Positions 46,090 through 58,466 of a stretch of DNA of 64,000 bases are shown in pieces (within the stretch, counting starts at the first letter, position 1; the number at the start of each line of letters is the position of its first letter). Source of the DNA: Emydura subglobosa (lineage: Eukaryota > Chordata > Testudines > Chelidae); the NCBI GenBank assembly GCA_007922225.1, contig ML680053.1:22690379-22754378 (forward strand), in the 5' to 3' direction. A program made the position numbers and the translations under genes. The notes under the pieces were generated by a model that searched no databases, was not told the DNA's origin, and was given only the letters and a program-made list of their open reading frames with translations.

Positions 46090-48327
46090 AGTCATAGAAT
46101 CATAGAAGATTTGGCTTGGAAGGGACCTCAGGAGGTCATCTAGTCCAACCCCTTGCTCAAAGCAGGACCAACCCCAACTAAATCATCCCAACAAGGACTT
46201 TCTCAAGCCAGGCCTTAAAAAATCTCTAAGGATGGAGATTCCACCACCTCCCTAAGTAACCCATTCCAGTGCTTCACCACCCTCTTAGTGAAAATTTTTT
46301 TTCTAATAACTAACCTAGACCTCTCCCACTGCAACTTGAGACCATTCCTCCTAGTTTGGTCATCTGCCACCACTGAAAACAGCCTAGCTCCATCCTCTTT
46401 GGTACCCTTCTTCAGGTAATTAAAGACTGCTATCAAATCCCTCCTCACACTTCTCTTCTGCGGACTAAATAAACCCAGTTCCCCCAGGCTTTCCTCATAA
46501 GTCGTGTGCACTCACCCCCTAATCATTTTTGTGTCTTTTTGCTGCACTTTCTCCAGTTTGTCCACATCCTTCCTGTAGTGGGGGGCGGGGGCCAAAACTG
46601 GACACAATACTCCAGATATGGCCTCACCAATGCTGAAAAAAGGGAAATAATCCTAGGTCATTCGATTGATCTGCTGGCAATGCTTCTATTAATGCAGCCC
46701 TTTTCCATCCTAAGTGCAGGACTCTGCATTTGTCCTTGTTGAACCTCATCAGATTTCTTTTGACACAATCCTCCAATTTGTCTAGGTCATTCTGTATCCT
46801 ATCCCTACCCACCACCATATCTACCACTCCCCCCAGTTTACTGTCATCTGTGAACTTGCTGAGGGTGCAATGCACCCAATCATTTAGATCATTAATGAAG
46901 ATGTTGAACAAAACCAGGCCCAGGAATGACCCCTGGGGCATTCAGCTTGAGATGGCTGCCAACTAGACATCAAGCCCTTGAACATTAGGACCTGGAGGTA
47001 ACAGTGGATAAGAAGGGGGTAATGGTGGATAAGAAGCTAGATATGAGTCAGCAGTATGCCCTGGTTGCCAAGAAGGCTAATAGCATATTGGGCTGCATTA
47101 GTAGGAGCATTGCCAGCAGATCGCGGGAAGTGATTATTCCCCTCTATTCAGCATTGGTGAGGCCACATTTGGAGTATTGTGTCCAGTTTTGAGCCTCCCA
47201 CTACAAAAAGGATGTGGAAAAGTTGGAGAGAGTCCAGCGGAGGGCAACAAAAATGATTAGGGGGCTGGAGCACAAAACTTATGAAGAGAGGTTGAGGGAA
47301 CTAGTCTACAGAAGAGAAGAATGAGGGGGGATTTGATAGCAGTCTTTAACTACCTGAAAGGTGGTTCCAGGGAGGATGGAGCTAGGCTGTTCTCAGTGGT
47401 GGCAGATGACAGAACAAGGAGCAACGGTCTCAAGTTGCTGTGGGGGAGGTCTAAATTGGAGATTAGGAAAAAGTTTTTCACTAGGAGGGTGGTGAAGCTG
47501 TGGAATGGGTTACCTAGGGAGGTGGTGGAATCTCCATCTTTATAGGTTTTTAAGCTGCAGCTTGACAAAGCCCTGGCTGGGATTATTTAGCTGAGGTTAG
47601 TCCTGGTTAGTCCTTCTTTGAGCAGGGGGTGGGACTAGATGACATCCTGAGGTCCCTTCCAACTCTGATTCTATGATCATCTGTTGAGCTCAATTATCTA
47701 GCCAGCTTTCTATCCACCTTATAATCCATTCATCCAACTCACACTTCTTTAACTTGCTGGCAAGAATACTGTGGGACGCCATATCAAAAGCTTTGCTAAA
47801 ATCAAGGTATATCACTGCTTTCCCCTTAACCAGAGAGCCAGTCATCTCATCGTAGAAGGCAATCAGGTTGGTCAGGCATGACTTGCCCTTAGTGAATCCA
47901 GGCTGAGTGTTCCTGACCACCTTTCTCTCCTCCAAGTGCTTCAAAATGGATTCCTTGAGGACCTGCTCTATGATTTTTCCGGGGACTGAGGTGAGGCTGA
48001 CTGGTCTGTAGTTCCCTGGATCTTTCTCCTTCACTTTCTTAAAGATGGGTACTATATTTGTCTTTTCCCAAGTGAGGACACCCTCTTACCCCCCCAATCA
48101 CCATGAGTTTTCAAAAAGATTGGCCAATGGCTCTGCAATCACATCAGCTAACTCCTTCGGCACCCTGAGATGCATTGCATCTGGCCTCATGAACTTGTGA
48201 ATGTCCAGCTTTTCTAAATAGTCCTGAAACTGTTATTTCACCACTGAGAGCTGCTCACCTTCTCCCTATACTGTGCTGACTAGTGCAGTAGTCTGGGAGC
48301 TGATCTTTTCTGTGAAGATAGTTACGT
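46090..48327 (-). mobile_element. Middle CR1 LINE of the nest, antisense, itself split
   Basis: An antisense young-type CR1 inserted in the outer CR1. Its tail is at the left (CATAGAATCATAGAAGATTT). The minus strand of 46215-46511 encodes the ORF2 C-terminus, and 46624-46941 encodes the reverse-transcriptase core ([28 protein letters not shown]). It stops at about 46980 and resumes at about 47688 with [20 protein letters not shown] and [15 protein letters not shown] on the minus strand (47690-48034), then linker sequence to 48327 (ATCTTCACAGAAAAGATCAG read antisense). The catalytic site reads FTDD instead of FADD. ATAG at both edges may be the target duplication. Confidence 0.88.
46981..47687 (+). 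mobile_element. Innermost CR1 LINE of the nest
   Basis: A 0.7-kb 5'-truncated young CR1 on the + strand, inserted between GACATCAAGCCCTTGAAC and ATCTGTTGAGCTCAATTATC of the middle copy. Its frame pieces ([43 protein letters not shown], then the VVESPSL end) match the 34.7-kb copy. The tail ends CCAACTCTGATTCTATGATC. A near-duplicate of GTAACAGTGGATAAGAAG sits at its 5' edge. Confidence 0.9.
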
Positions 48328-48545
48328 CAATGGCTGTTAGCCAAGACAGTCAGTGATGCAATCCCATTCTCTGGATGTTGCTAGCCTCTGACTTCCAGAA
48401 TCTGGGAGTGGATGACATGGAATGGATCACTCGAAGATTGCCTGTTCTGTTCATTCCCTCTGAAGCACCTGGCATTGGCCATTGTCAGAAGACAATGGGC
48501 TAGGTGGACCATTGGTCTGACCCAGTGTGGCTCTTCTTGTGTTTT

Positions 48546-50569
48546 TCTGAGATAAGTCTAACAATAATTTAAATTTATAAATACCAAGAGCAGAGAAGAA
48601 TCATTTGATGGGGAGAAAGGCTATTGGTAATGGTAATGAAATGAAATTAAGTAAAAATTCAGGCTGAATATTAAGACAATAGTGAGAATTGTCTGTGGAA
48701 TAGTTTCCTAAGGAAGGAGATTGAAGTATTATTGCTTCAGATTTAAAACTGAAATGGACAACAAAATGTGCATTGCACTGGCAGGGAGACAAATGGAATT
48801 ATCTAATAAGTCGTATTCCATATCTTATTTCTGTGATTCTGTGAAGTCAACACTCCCTTCTGTTGATGCTGCTTTGCATTCTCTCTTTCTGTTCTCAGAG
48901 ATGTGGGTTTAGGGGTTTTGTAAATTCTCTAGGAATTTGCTTAAACTGTTCAGAACCAGACTATAATGTAGATTTAATAGAAAAGGCCACTAAAGAAGAT
49001 AGCAGTAGAGATGACTCAGTTTCGTATTATGGTAAAATAACTGAAATAGGAGATTAGAAACAAAAGAAAGATGGCAAAAAATCACAAAATAGCAAAGGGT
49101 AGTAATTTTTAAAAAAGATACAGGAGATAAAGGGAAAAAAATTACAGAAAGAGAAAAAGGGAAAGGAAAAAGAAATATTGGGGGGGAGAGGAAATGAATT
49201 AAAAGGATAGTTTTGACAGCAGGAAAAGGATGCAAAGTTGAGGAGAATGTGTTGAATAAAATAAAAATAAAGTTAAAATAGAAGTTACTAAAATGATAAT
49301 AATAAAGAAGCTTTGAATATTTGGGAATAGTACGGGATTTTTCATGTTAATTAGTTTGTAAAAGTTCTTTATAGCTAAGAAATGCTATTGCTTGTTTATG
49401 AAATCATTTGATTTAGGTTAATGAAATCAAGTGGCAGGGGGGCAATATACTGATGTCAGATTGTTTAAAAACTCACAACTAAGGTAATATTTGTTTATTA
49501 AATATAATAATCTGTGAAAAGCAAAATGTTCCTTCATTTTAATGGGATGCGTCTAAGAAATCAGGTCAGCAGGTAGAAGAAGATATTGTAAATTGTTATA
49601 TTTGTGTTTAAAATAAAAGCTCGCTGTTTCCTAATATAAGTAGTCATTCACAATTGCATACATTGTGAATGATTTAATCTTTTCTGAAGGGTTATTTTAA
49701 AAACTTAATTTGCAATTCAGAATAATTGGTGGGGCAGAATGTTATGTATCCTGGACAGGTAGTTACTGATAATTCAAGCTTCACATGTCTCCTGGTAACT
49801 AATCTCTAACCATTTGGGCTAACTGCCAATCTTGCCAACAAAAATACCAGTACTCAAAATGGTAACCAATGTTAGCAACCGTGCTAAATGCTAATGGTGG
49901 CAACACCTACACGTGTACATACAGTCACATAACATAAAAGCAGCACTTGTCTGCTAGAATCTGGATGTCACAAAGTCCCCTCCTGCTTTTTCTTAACTGC
50001 AGTCAACCTGCCTAGTTAGCAGCCTGTGAATGATATGTCCGTGCACTACTTTGCTTCCTATTCTTTAAAGTGATGTAATATCATCAAAAAAGGTGTGTTT
50101 GTTTGCGCTAATGTATATAAGAGAGCTGCTCTCTTTTTCCCTATCTCTCGCATTGTCCTGACTTTTGCACAGCAAATGTAGCAGACTTTGTGACTTCAAG
50201 CCCTGTGTCCTTTTTCCCATCTTACCTTTAAAAATGTGGGAAGGCGGGAGAACAGTTACTTTTCTATTAGCTATTCCCTTGAAGTGCAAGATGTAGTGAT
50301 GTTGTAGAAGGAGCTAGAAGCACTGATTTTTGTGACAACTGTGTTCTTTAACCACTGAAGAAAGGGAAAAAATAATCTCCCTGGTGACTTGTTATTTTGG
50401 CAGATATATAGTGAGCTATTGTGATTTTACCAGAAAAAATATTGCTGTTGGAAGGCTGCAGTGTAGTATTTCAGACAAGCCTACAGAGTACTTACTAAAG
50501 TTACAGAGTTACTAGTCAGTCTTTCATTCCATTTATCAAAGTGCTTATGTGACAGCTGCTGTCTTGGGC
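48546..50569. other. Intronic sequence with a purine-rich tract
   Basis: AT-rich. The + strand of 49050-49210 is purine-rich, with 30 uninterrupted purines at 49146-49175. No gene. Confidence 0.5.
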
Positions 50570-50930
50570 AACATCAGGGCTTTTCAGAGCTAAATATGAG
50601 AATCTCCACTATTTGAGCTGAAGAGCCAAGATCTCAATCTGTAACAGACCCATATTACTTATGGGCTGGGTACAAAGGGGGACACATACTACACACTGAC
50701 CAGTAGGTTGCATACTGATTCTGGACAGAGTTGGTTCATCCTGTGCTGTGGAGGCTCACAGCAGTTCAGATCATAATGAACTCCAGCATATGCGGGGTGA
50801 CCTCTATTTATGACCAGCACACTAGGGGTTGAATTGAGGCCTTCCAGAGCTAAACATCAGTCCCTACAGCTTCAGCCCAAGAGCCAGGCTGCTAAACAGA
50901 GACACGCTGACCACTGGGGTTACGTTTATA
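50570..50930. repeat. Unknown repeat with two similar modules
   Basis: TTTTCAGAGCTAAATATGAG with TTTGAGCTGAAGAGCCAAGA (50580-50630) recurs as CTTCCAGAGCTAAACATCAG with TTCAGCCCAAGAGCCAGGCT (50842-50895). The spacing hints at an element with two related, possibly tRNA-like, modules. Family not identified. Confidence 0.35.
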
Positions 50931-51210
50931 ACCCTCATTTCATGGGAGTGGAGAAAGGGTAAGAAATATTGAGCAAATCAAGTTAATTCCTATCCAAAGT
51001 ATTTTCATAGTAATGACATGCCTGACTATATGCTCCAGTAGAACACTTTGTATAATCTTCATTGCAGTGATGCTCCATTAACAAGAAAGCACTGTGCGAT
51101 AGTTTACGTCCTTTCTTATAATCCTACCAATCTGGCAGCACATGCTGTTACCAGTGTAATATCGCAATCGTTCCCTGGAGGAATTATACAAGATTATGTA
51201 AATACAAGGA

Positions 51211-51297
51211 GTAAGATCCTCCACTGGCATACACCAAAGCAGTTCTATTGATTAGATGGAGAAATGCTGATTTACACCAGCTTGAGAATCAGGCCTG
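51211..51297. repeat. Short palindromic element, dispersed family A
   Basis: AGATCCTCCACTGGCATAC with CTGATTTACACCAGCTTGAG and a terminal AATCAGGCCTGA. Confidence 0.45.
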
Positions 51298-51959
51298 AGA
51301 ATGTATATTTCCATCTGCAGAATAAGTGAAGTCATACTGCCCACCTCGGCTCAAACTCAGGTTAAAACCAAGCTGTTTTAGACAAACAAAAGAAATTTAA
51401 AGAAGAAATACAGCTAATGGTGGTGATGGTTTCAGGTGTTGCTTGGAAGACCAAATATATTTGGATGAGGTACCAAATAATTATTTTCCCTAAGAGAGGA
51501 AAATCTTTTCTGTGAAGTATTTCTCCAAAAAATTAAGTTGATACATAGTATAAATGTTTTGTTATCAGTCTTCTACTGCCATTAGTGACTTCTCATCCAC
51601 TTTCTCTGCCAGTCTTGAACAAGAAATTTATGGTTTCCACTCAGATTTTTTCATCCAAATGTGTCAAAGATGAAAATGTTAAAGGATATGCCCTAATTCA
51701 ACCAGAAGTTATTGGGCTTGAAGGAGGTCACGATGAAATCCATAGACCGAATTATGCAGAAGTACAGAAGACCTTATCATAATGGTCCATTCTAGCCATA
51801 AAATATATTAATATATGAAATATCCTCAAATACAACTCCATATCAATCTCCCCTTCTTAACTCAAAACTATCATTTGTCCCACTGTTGTAACTTTGAACA
51901 TAACTCTCTTGTCTCCCCTAGATTTCCTATGCTTTTAGGTTCCTTTTACCATCTCTGCA
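51298..51959. other. Intronic sequence, nothing recognised
   Basis: AT-rich; a 65-residue + frame at 51585 shows no family resemblance. Confidence 0.4.
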
Positions 51960-52262
51960 TCTCTGACCATGTACACCACTGTCACAATTCCTTCTCTCCC
52001 AAATGATTCACCTTTTCCTCCCTTGACAATTGTAACTCTGTTAGAGCCTCCGAAATCCCAAATGTCTGGACTCTAATATATGCAAAATGCTGCTGCTCAC
52101 TTTTTCACACATGCAGAGTAGTTCAATCATCCTCCTTTAACTCCATGGTCTCACCATTCATCTCAGGACCCAGTTCCACATGGCTCTCCCTATTTTTAAA
52201 ACTTTTGTGTACTTGCCCCAATCTACTTAATGCACCTGAGCGCTTTGTAATCCCATCTCTGA
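51960..52262 (+). mobile_element. L2-like LINE fragment
   Basis: TTGACAATTGTAACTCTGTT corresponds in place to the DYCNS motif of L2-type reverse transcriptases. It is followed by AAAATGCTGCTGCTCAC and a CATCCTCC...TGGCTCTCCC stretch in the same order as L2 C-terminal regions. The copy is badly decayed. A CR1-family relative is possible. Confidence 0.4.
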
Positions 52263-52288
52263 TAATTTAGCATTGGTCTTTTCTGATT

Positions 52289-52377
52289 TAGTTGGGGTTG
52301 GTCTGCTTTGAGCAGGGGGTTGGACTAAATGACCTCCTGAGGTCCTTTCCAACCCTAATCTTCTATAATTCTATGAC
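52289..52377 (+). mobile_element. CR1 3' tail fragment
   Basis: TTTGAGCAGGGGGTTGGACT, AATGACCTCCTGAGGTCC and CTTCTATAATTCTATGAC are the terminal 90 bp of CR1. It is separated by 50 bp of other sequence from the CR1 body that follows, and stands in front of it rather than behind. Confidence 0.85.
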
Positions 52378-52427
52378 CACTCACAGATTATTGCCATTTA
52401 TAGTGCTAGAGTTTCTTTCTTAGCATC

Positions 52428-53600
52428 ATTTCAGAGCCACTGGCTATTATCTCTGAAAGCTCATGACAATTGGGAGAGGTCCCTGATGACTGGAAAAAAG
52501 CAAATATAGTGTCCATCTTCAAGAAAGGGAGGAAAGAGGATCCGGGGAACTACAGACCGGTCAGCCTCACCTCCATCCCTGGAAAAATCATGGAGTAGGT
52601 CTTCAAGGAATCCATTTTAAGGCACTTGGAAGAGAGGAAGGTGATCAGGAACAGTCAACATGGATTCACCAAGGGAAAGTCATGCCTGACCAACCTGATT
52701 GCTTCCTATGAAGAGGTGACAGGTTCTGTGGATGTGGGGAAAGCGGCGGATGTGATATACCTGGACTTTAGCAAAGCTTTTGATACAGTCCCTCACAGTA
52801 TTCTTATCAGCAAGCTAAAGAAGTATGGGTTGGATGAATGGTCTATAAAATGGAGAGAGAACTGTCTAGAGCATAGGGCTCAACGAGTAGTGATCAATGG
52901 CTCCATGTCTAGCTGGCAGCCAGTCACAAGCGGAGTGCCCCAGGGGTCAGTCCTGAGGCCGGTTTTGTTCAATATCTTCATTAATGACCTAGAGGATGGG
53001 GTAGATTGCACCCTTAGCAAAATTGCAGATGATACTAAGCTAGAGAGAGTGGTAGATACCCTGGAAGGTAGGGATAGGATACAGAAGGACCTAAACAAAC
53101 TGGAGGATTGGGCCAAAAGAAATCTGATTAGGTTCAACAAGGACAAGTGTACAGTCCTGCACCTAGGATGGAAGAATCCCATGCACAGCTACAGACTGGG
53201 GACCGATGAGCTAGGCAGCAGTTCTGCAAAAAAGGACCTGGGGGTTACAGCGGATAAGAAGCTGGATATGAGTCAGCAGTGTGCCCTGGTTGCCAAGAAG
53301 GCTAATAGCATATTGGGCTGCATTAGTAGGAGCATTGCCAGCAGATCGCGGGAAGTGATTATTCCCCTCTATTTGGCATTGGTGAGGCCACATTTAGAGT
53401 ATTGTGTCCAGTTTTGGGCCCCCCACTACAAAAAGGATGAGGACAAGTTGGAGAGAGTCCAGCAGAGGGCAACAAAAATGATTAGGGGCTGGAGCACAAG
53501 ACTTATGAGGAGAGGCTGAGGGAACTAGGCTTGTTTAGTCTGCAGAAGAGAAGAATGAGGGGAGATTTGATAGCAGCCTTTAACTACCTGAACGGGGGTT
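52428..53600 (+). mobile_element. CR1 LINE lacking both ends
   Basis: This young-type CR1 starts inside the reverse transcriptase ([16 protein letters not shown], with a stop) and has an open frame at 52626-53519 with [38 protein letters not shown] and [20 protein letters not shown]. The catalytic motif is IADD (codon ATT at 53022), not FADD. After a frameshift near 53487 it stops at ATTTGATAGCAGCCTTTAAC/TACCTGAACGGGGGTT (53600), where the 34.7-kb copy continues for 320 bp. The missing 3' end is unusual, because CR1 normally truncates at the 5' end, so a later deletion or rearrangement is likely. Confidence 0.92.
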
Positions 53601-54502
53601 ACCTTACACAGTATTTGAGAACCCTGGAGCATCCTATTTGCTTCTATTTTTATGTCTTCACAGCTGTCACAGATTAAGGTTTTTAGCGTGAAAGAACTTT
53701 AAAAAATGTGGAATGTGACTTAAAATTTTTTCAAAGTCTATGGCTTCCCAAAAGTGCATGTAGTGGAAGCTGTGATTTGTTCTGTATCCAGCGTGAAAAA
53801 AAATCATCAATATTTGTTCCAATATAATAGGTGTTTTAGATTTTGAGTGAAATTAGAAATATGTTTGAGAGAGAAATAAGTGTTTTGTTTATGCTACTAT
53901 AAAAAGATAAAATTATAACTTGATTTTCCCTTTGATTTCTCTTAAAAAGTACAGTTGCTTCCTATGTGCTTGATAACATCTGTCAGTCAAAAGAAAAACT
54001 GGTACAGTGCTATAGGTTCTATTCACTAATGCACCATCAAACTCCATACAAGAAATGTAATCGGAAATGAATAGAAGTGCAGTATTTAATCTGCTCCTGG
54101 CATTACAAAAGATTGAATTCACAGATAGTTAAGATGCTGAATTACAGAATCTCCCCACCCACAAGATACACACTTCCAGTATGACCACTGCACAGCTGTT
54201 AAACTGGGCGTTATCCAATCAGATACAGGCAGAGCTTTTTCCTTTCGCTTGGATAATTCTGAATTCCTTTCACAGGAAGTAGAATGCAAATAGAGAAGTT
54301 TAAAAAAAATAAAAAAAAGGTTATCCCAGAAATGAATCAACAGAAAACAGTACATCTGCTCATCAACCACACCAGAAAGCAGTGTACTTAGTTTCCACAA
54401 CCCTTCGTGACATATTTGGCAGTTGGCATGCCTAACTAGATTGGAAGATTGCTAAAAAAATATTATTGTACACGTTCAGCTTCAGAATATCTTAAATACA
54501 TT
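53601..54502. other. Intronic sequence, nothing recognised
   Basis: AT-rich; no family or exon identified. Confidence 0.45.
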
Positions 54503-54575
54503 GGGTCAGATCCTCAACTGACATACCTCTGTTGATTTCTAAAGGATGCATGCCAATTTACACCAGATCAGAATG
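54503..54575. repeat. Short palindromic element, dispersed family A
   Basis: GGGTCAGATCCTCAACTGAC and AATTTACACCAGATCAGAAT. Confidence 0.45.
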
Positions 54576-54741
54576 TGTCAATCTGAACATCAGGGTACAA
54601 TAATTCAATGCTTATTTTTAAAAAGATATAAATTTAAGTATTGTTGGCAAATGTGAGTTATCAGGGCAATAAAAAAAAATGCAGTTGCTGTAAGTGAATT
54701 CAGTCCGAATGGCAAAGAACTGTTCAATTATACAAAGACAA

Positions 54742-54810
54742 ATCCACAGCTGGTGTCAATCAGTATAGCTCCATCAATGGAATTATGCACCAGGTGAGAA
54801 TCAGGCCCAA
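54742..54810. repeat. Short palindromic element, dispersed family A
   Basis: CACAGCTGGTGTCAATCAGT, GCTCCATCAATGGAATTATG and GAGAATCAGGCCCAA. It is the second member within 250 bp. Confidence 0.5.
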
Positions 54811-57172
54811 TTTCTGTGAAAACAGCTACATAACCTCATTTTAACTCTCCTGCACCATGGGCTAGATCTTGTGATTTATACTTACTCAGGCAAACACCCG
54901 TTAAAAGAAATAGAGTAATATTTAAACCAAAACCCTCCTATGGTTGATAAATCCACATATACTAGCAGGAGTTCTCATTTTCCAAGGTGGACCTAATTTC
55001 AGCTTTCAGTATACCCCGACTGACTTATCTAACTTAAGGTTTTATGCAGTTAACCGTACTGATCACTGCTTGCTTTGTACGGGGTTATGTTTACATAATT
55101 ACACAGCTAGCATCCTCTTAGCTGGATACACTGTTATCTGAAACACTTCAATACATTCCTATTCTAAGAGGAAAAGTTTTGCACCATAGATAGTGTTAGG
55201 AAATGTTGACCACTGTTCTTTTCTGACATTGCCATTATAGGCATTCCAGACTTCTCCTTACTAATGGGAAGAGAAAACAGAAGCTCTCATTTGCACTGAT
55301 AAAATCTCTTGTTTTTTTTCTTTTTTAATCTAACTTGCCCATCCACTATCTTGTGTCTAGGTTTTAACATCACGCTGATAATAATGGCAGTTTTTTAGGC
55401 AGCACTTTTCACCAGTTGATCTTCCATGACGTCCATGATAGAGCAGGAAAATAAACCCAGATCTCCTACAGCCAAGTGCAATCACCTAATCACAGGATCA
55501 TCTTTCCTCTCAGAGCACCGTGGTAGCTGAGTACCATATAGCATCTTCTCTGAATTTTTGTAATTTACACTTTCTGGCAATCTTCTTATTTAGCAACCAA
55601 CACTGTTAAATGAAGCCAGTGTGTCACCCCAATCATTCTTCAAAGTCAAGTTGGAAAATAGGCAGTTTCTTCAGTAAGCTTTGTATGAAACAACCCTCTT
55701 AAACAGTGTCAGTTCTGAGGAAGTGGACAGGAACGTTGATGGATGATTAGAGCAGCTGTAAGTCAACATAAAGGATAATTATTTTTCTGTAAGTGCAAGA
55801 GAATTTTAGTTTGCACATCTGCTGTGTAGATACAAAATATTACTGCCAATTCCAAAAGCATAAACACCTGTGAAAAGAACTATAGAGAGAATTATCTGTG
55901 CTTTTCTTACACATATATTTATGAAATATGCATGGTGTGCAGGACTGTCTCCAATTTTTTTCTCTTTCTCTCTGCATATCCCTAGCTGTTAAATCAGTTG
56001 TCTTGCCTCTCTGTCTGACCTGTGAAAAAGACATCTGTTATGTATATAGAGGCCAAACATCAGGATATGGCTTGCTTCAGTTACCAAATGCCAGCTTGCT
56101 CGTACACTTTTTTTAACCAATTAGTTGTCTGAGTACTATTCTTTGGTCTTGTCGATCAGATGTGAAACACATTTCTTTTACTATACCTTATCCCAGTCAC
56201 CAGTCTGCAAAGAGCCATTTGCTGATTTCTGTCCACCTTTGCAACTATAATGGCATTCTGCCCATAAGTCTCCCTTGCCAGTTTTTAAACATTCTGCCAA
56301 GTACAGAGAATTAATAACATGGTATAAAACATCTCTAATATAACTCTAATATCCCTGTGTCCAGTTCTTCCATTATTATGTCATTTTTCTGTTGTCCAGG
56401 ATGCGAAAAAGAATACATATACTGTACTGCTATCAACTGAAAAGTGTGTTAAGGCAAACCCCACAGTTTATACAGGCTACCATTTTGCTTTCACTGCTTC
56501 TGAACATTTAAAAAGTGGAAGGCCAGATAATCCAGTTCATGTTGCGCTGTGCAGTTGCTGAAAAGTGGATTAATTGCATCCATGGCCAGTGGAGAATTCC
56601 CATTGTGCAGGTGTAAGGCGGCAGAGGCCACAGCACTGGTTCCTTTCCCCCTGCTCTCCCCTCAATCCCTGGTGGCATCTCTCATATAGGGGGATCACAG
56701 TTTCACTACACCTATTCTAGACTGATGTAAAGTCCTTCAGCAAACTTACACTAGTGGTAGAAGTTAGAGCATGCTCCCATCTTCTCTTACTTCTTCTCGG
56801 GCCAGGAATCATAGGGTCAGGAAGCTGCAGCTGAGTTTCTGTCTGTACCCCCTTCCTCCATGGACACAGTGAAGAACTGAGCGGGTGCTCCCTCAGTCTG
56901 TGCTGACCCTTTAAGAAATGCCACCAATCATTTATTTTAGGTTCACAAAGGAACATACAGTTTTATTTCTTGTATTTCAGAAATGATTCATCCCACATAA
57001 TGTCCTCCTCAGTCTCAAGCATCTGTTTGGGCCTACTTCTGTCCAAAAGAAAGGACAAGGTTGGGTGGGATGGGATGGGACTTGATGCAGTCCCCACAGT
57101 GATTTTTCTTTTACCTGCCCCAAGGGCCACCCCAGCCCTATTCATAGCATACTTTGGCTCATGTGTCATCTT
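54811..57172. other. Intronic sequence, nothing recognised
   Basis: AT-rich to 56450, then more mixed to 57170. Two overlapping frames near 56963-57188 on opposite strands have no family resemblance. No splice-flanked exon seen. Confidence 0.4.
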
Positions 57173-57262
57173 GAATCATAGGAAATAGGACCGGAAGGGA
57201 CCTCCTGGGTTATTGAATCCAGTCCCCTGCTAGAGCAGGTAACCCCATCATATAATCCCCAA
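57173..57262 (-). mobile_element. CR1 3'-end fragment, old
   Basis: AATCATAGGAAATAGGACCG, AGGGACCTCCTGGGTTATTG and ATCCAGTCCCCTGCTAGAGC follow the antisense CR1 tail. The right border may extend beyond 57262. Confidence 0.65.
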
Positions 57263-58170
57263 ATTCTTTCCTCAGCAATCTCAGGGACAGATTCCCTGTC
57301 CCGCCCCCATCCTCTTGTACTCTGAAAAGAAATCCTGTTTACAGAGGAGCTGTAAATGTATATCACCCACCTCTGCTTGGCTCTGCATTGACCCTCAGGG
57401 CTCATGGGATCTATACACTGTGTCACAGAAGCCTTTCCCCTATTACACACCCACAATTTCTGAGGAGTTCCATGGTATTCCATAGAGGCAGTGATGATAC
57501 CAGAACAACTTGTGGTACAGGGTTGCAGGAGCAAACTGACCCAGTGGAGCTCAGAGTGCCAGTCCTCAACATGTGGAGGAGGGCAAGATTTTAAGTCAAG
57601 TGATGCTTGGTCTTTTGGGCCTGGCTAAGGAAGGTCTTTCAACACATGTCACTGAAACTGACAGAATTTTCATTTAATTACATGGGAAAGATTAGTAATT
57701 TTAAGGAAATAAAAAAGAGCCACCTGGTACTAGACCTTGGATTCCCCTGCTTCGGTTCATTTTGTAGCAAAGAGGCAGCATATGAAGCTCCAAAATCCCA
57801 CCCCTGGCTAAGGGTGAAAATATAAAATTAAGCCTGCTTAGCAGAAAATCCTATTAGATAGATTTCCACATTGGACAGTTTGACCCCCAGGGATCTATGT
57901 AAAGAAACCTTGAAACCTTTTTCAGTTTAATCTTTCCAATTCTTTATTCCTATTTATTTTTCTTTTATATCAACTTTGGTATGCAACAAAGAATGTAGAA
58001 TGCAATCTCATCTATTTCACTTCAAGCAGTTAAATATAACTTTTTTCCCCCACTCTCTAAATTTGTTACATTTTGGTTTGATAAATATTATTACTGTAAA
58101 CAAGAAAAAAAAAGACCTTAATCAGGATTTGCCAAAAACAGTCATGTGACTTATGAAGACACTTCTATGC
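57263..58170. other. Intronic sequence, nothing recognised
   Basis: Mixed composition; no exon signals in the short frames near 57390-57825. Confidence 0.4.
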
Positions 58171-58466
58171 CATTTCCTTGAAGAACGATGAATTCAAACT
58201 GGAACAGGTGCAGAGAAGGGCTGCTAGGATGATTAGAGAAATGGAGAACATACATTACAAGAGGAGACTTAAGGAACTTGACTTGTTTAGCCAACCCAGA
58301 CAAAGACTGAAGGGAGATATGATTGCTCTCTATAAATACTTCACAGGGATAAATAGCAAGGAAGGAGATGAGTTATTTAATTTAAGGGTCAATGTTGGCA
58401 CAAGAAGAAATGAATATAAACTGGCCATCAACAAGGTTTGGCTTGACATTAGAAAAAGGTTTCTAA

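Larger units (their letters stand above)
45000..48545 (+). mobile_element. Outer CR1 LINE of a three-level nest
   Basis: The outer, oldest element runs 45000-46089 and resumes at about 48328-48545. Part 1 shows KAFDKVPH-like sequence near 45040, [20 protein letters not shown] at about 45212, FADDTKLLK at 45295 and NPVEL-like tail sequence, ending mid-element at ATACGTTAATGGGATAG. Part 2 picks up with ACGTCAATGGCTGTTAGCC and ends with the subfamily tail (GGAATGGATCACTCGAAG, GGTGGACCATTGGTCTGACC). That tail also closes the 23.2-25.1 kb copy. The two halves join in the order expected for one CR1 3' region. Confidence 0.85.

Noticed and set aside
46000..47700. Head-to-head inverted repeat of two CR1 copies
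   Set aside because: The opposite orientations are better explained by nested insertion, because the host sequences resume correctly on both sides.
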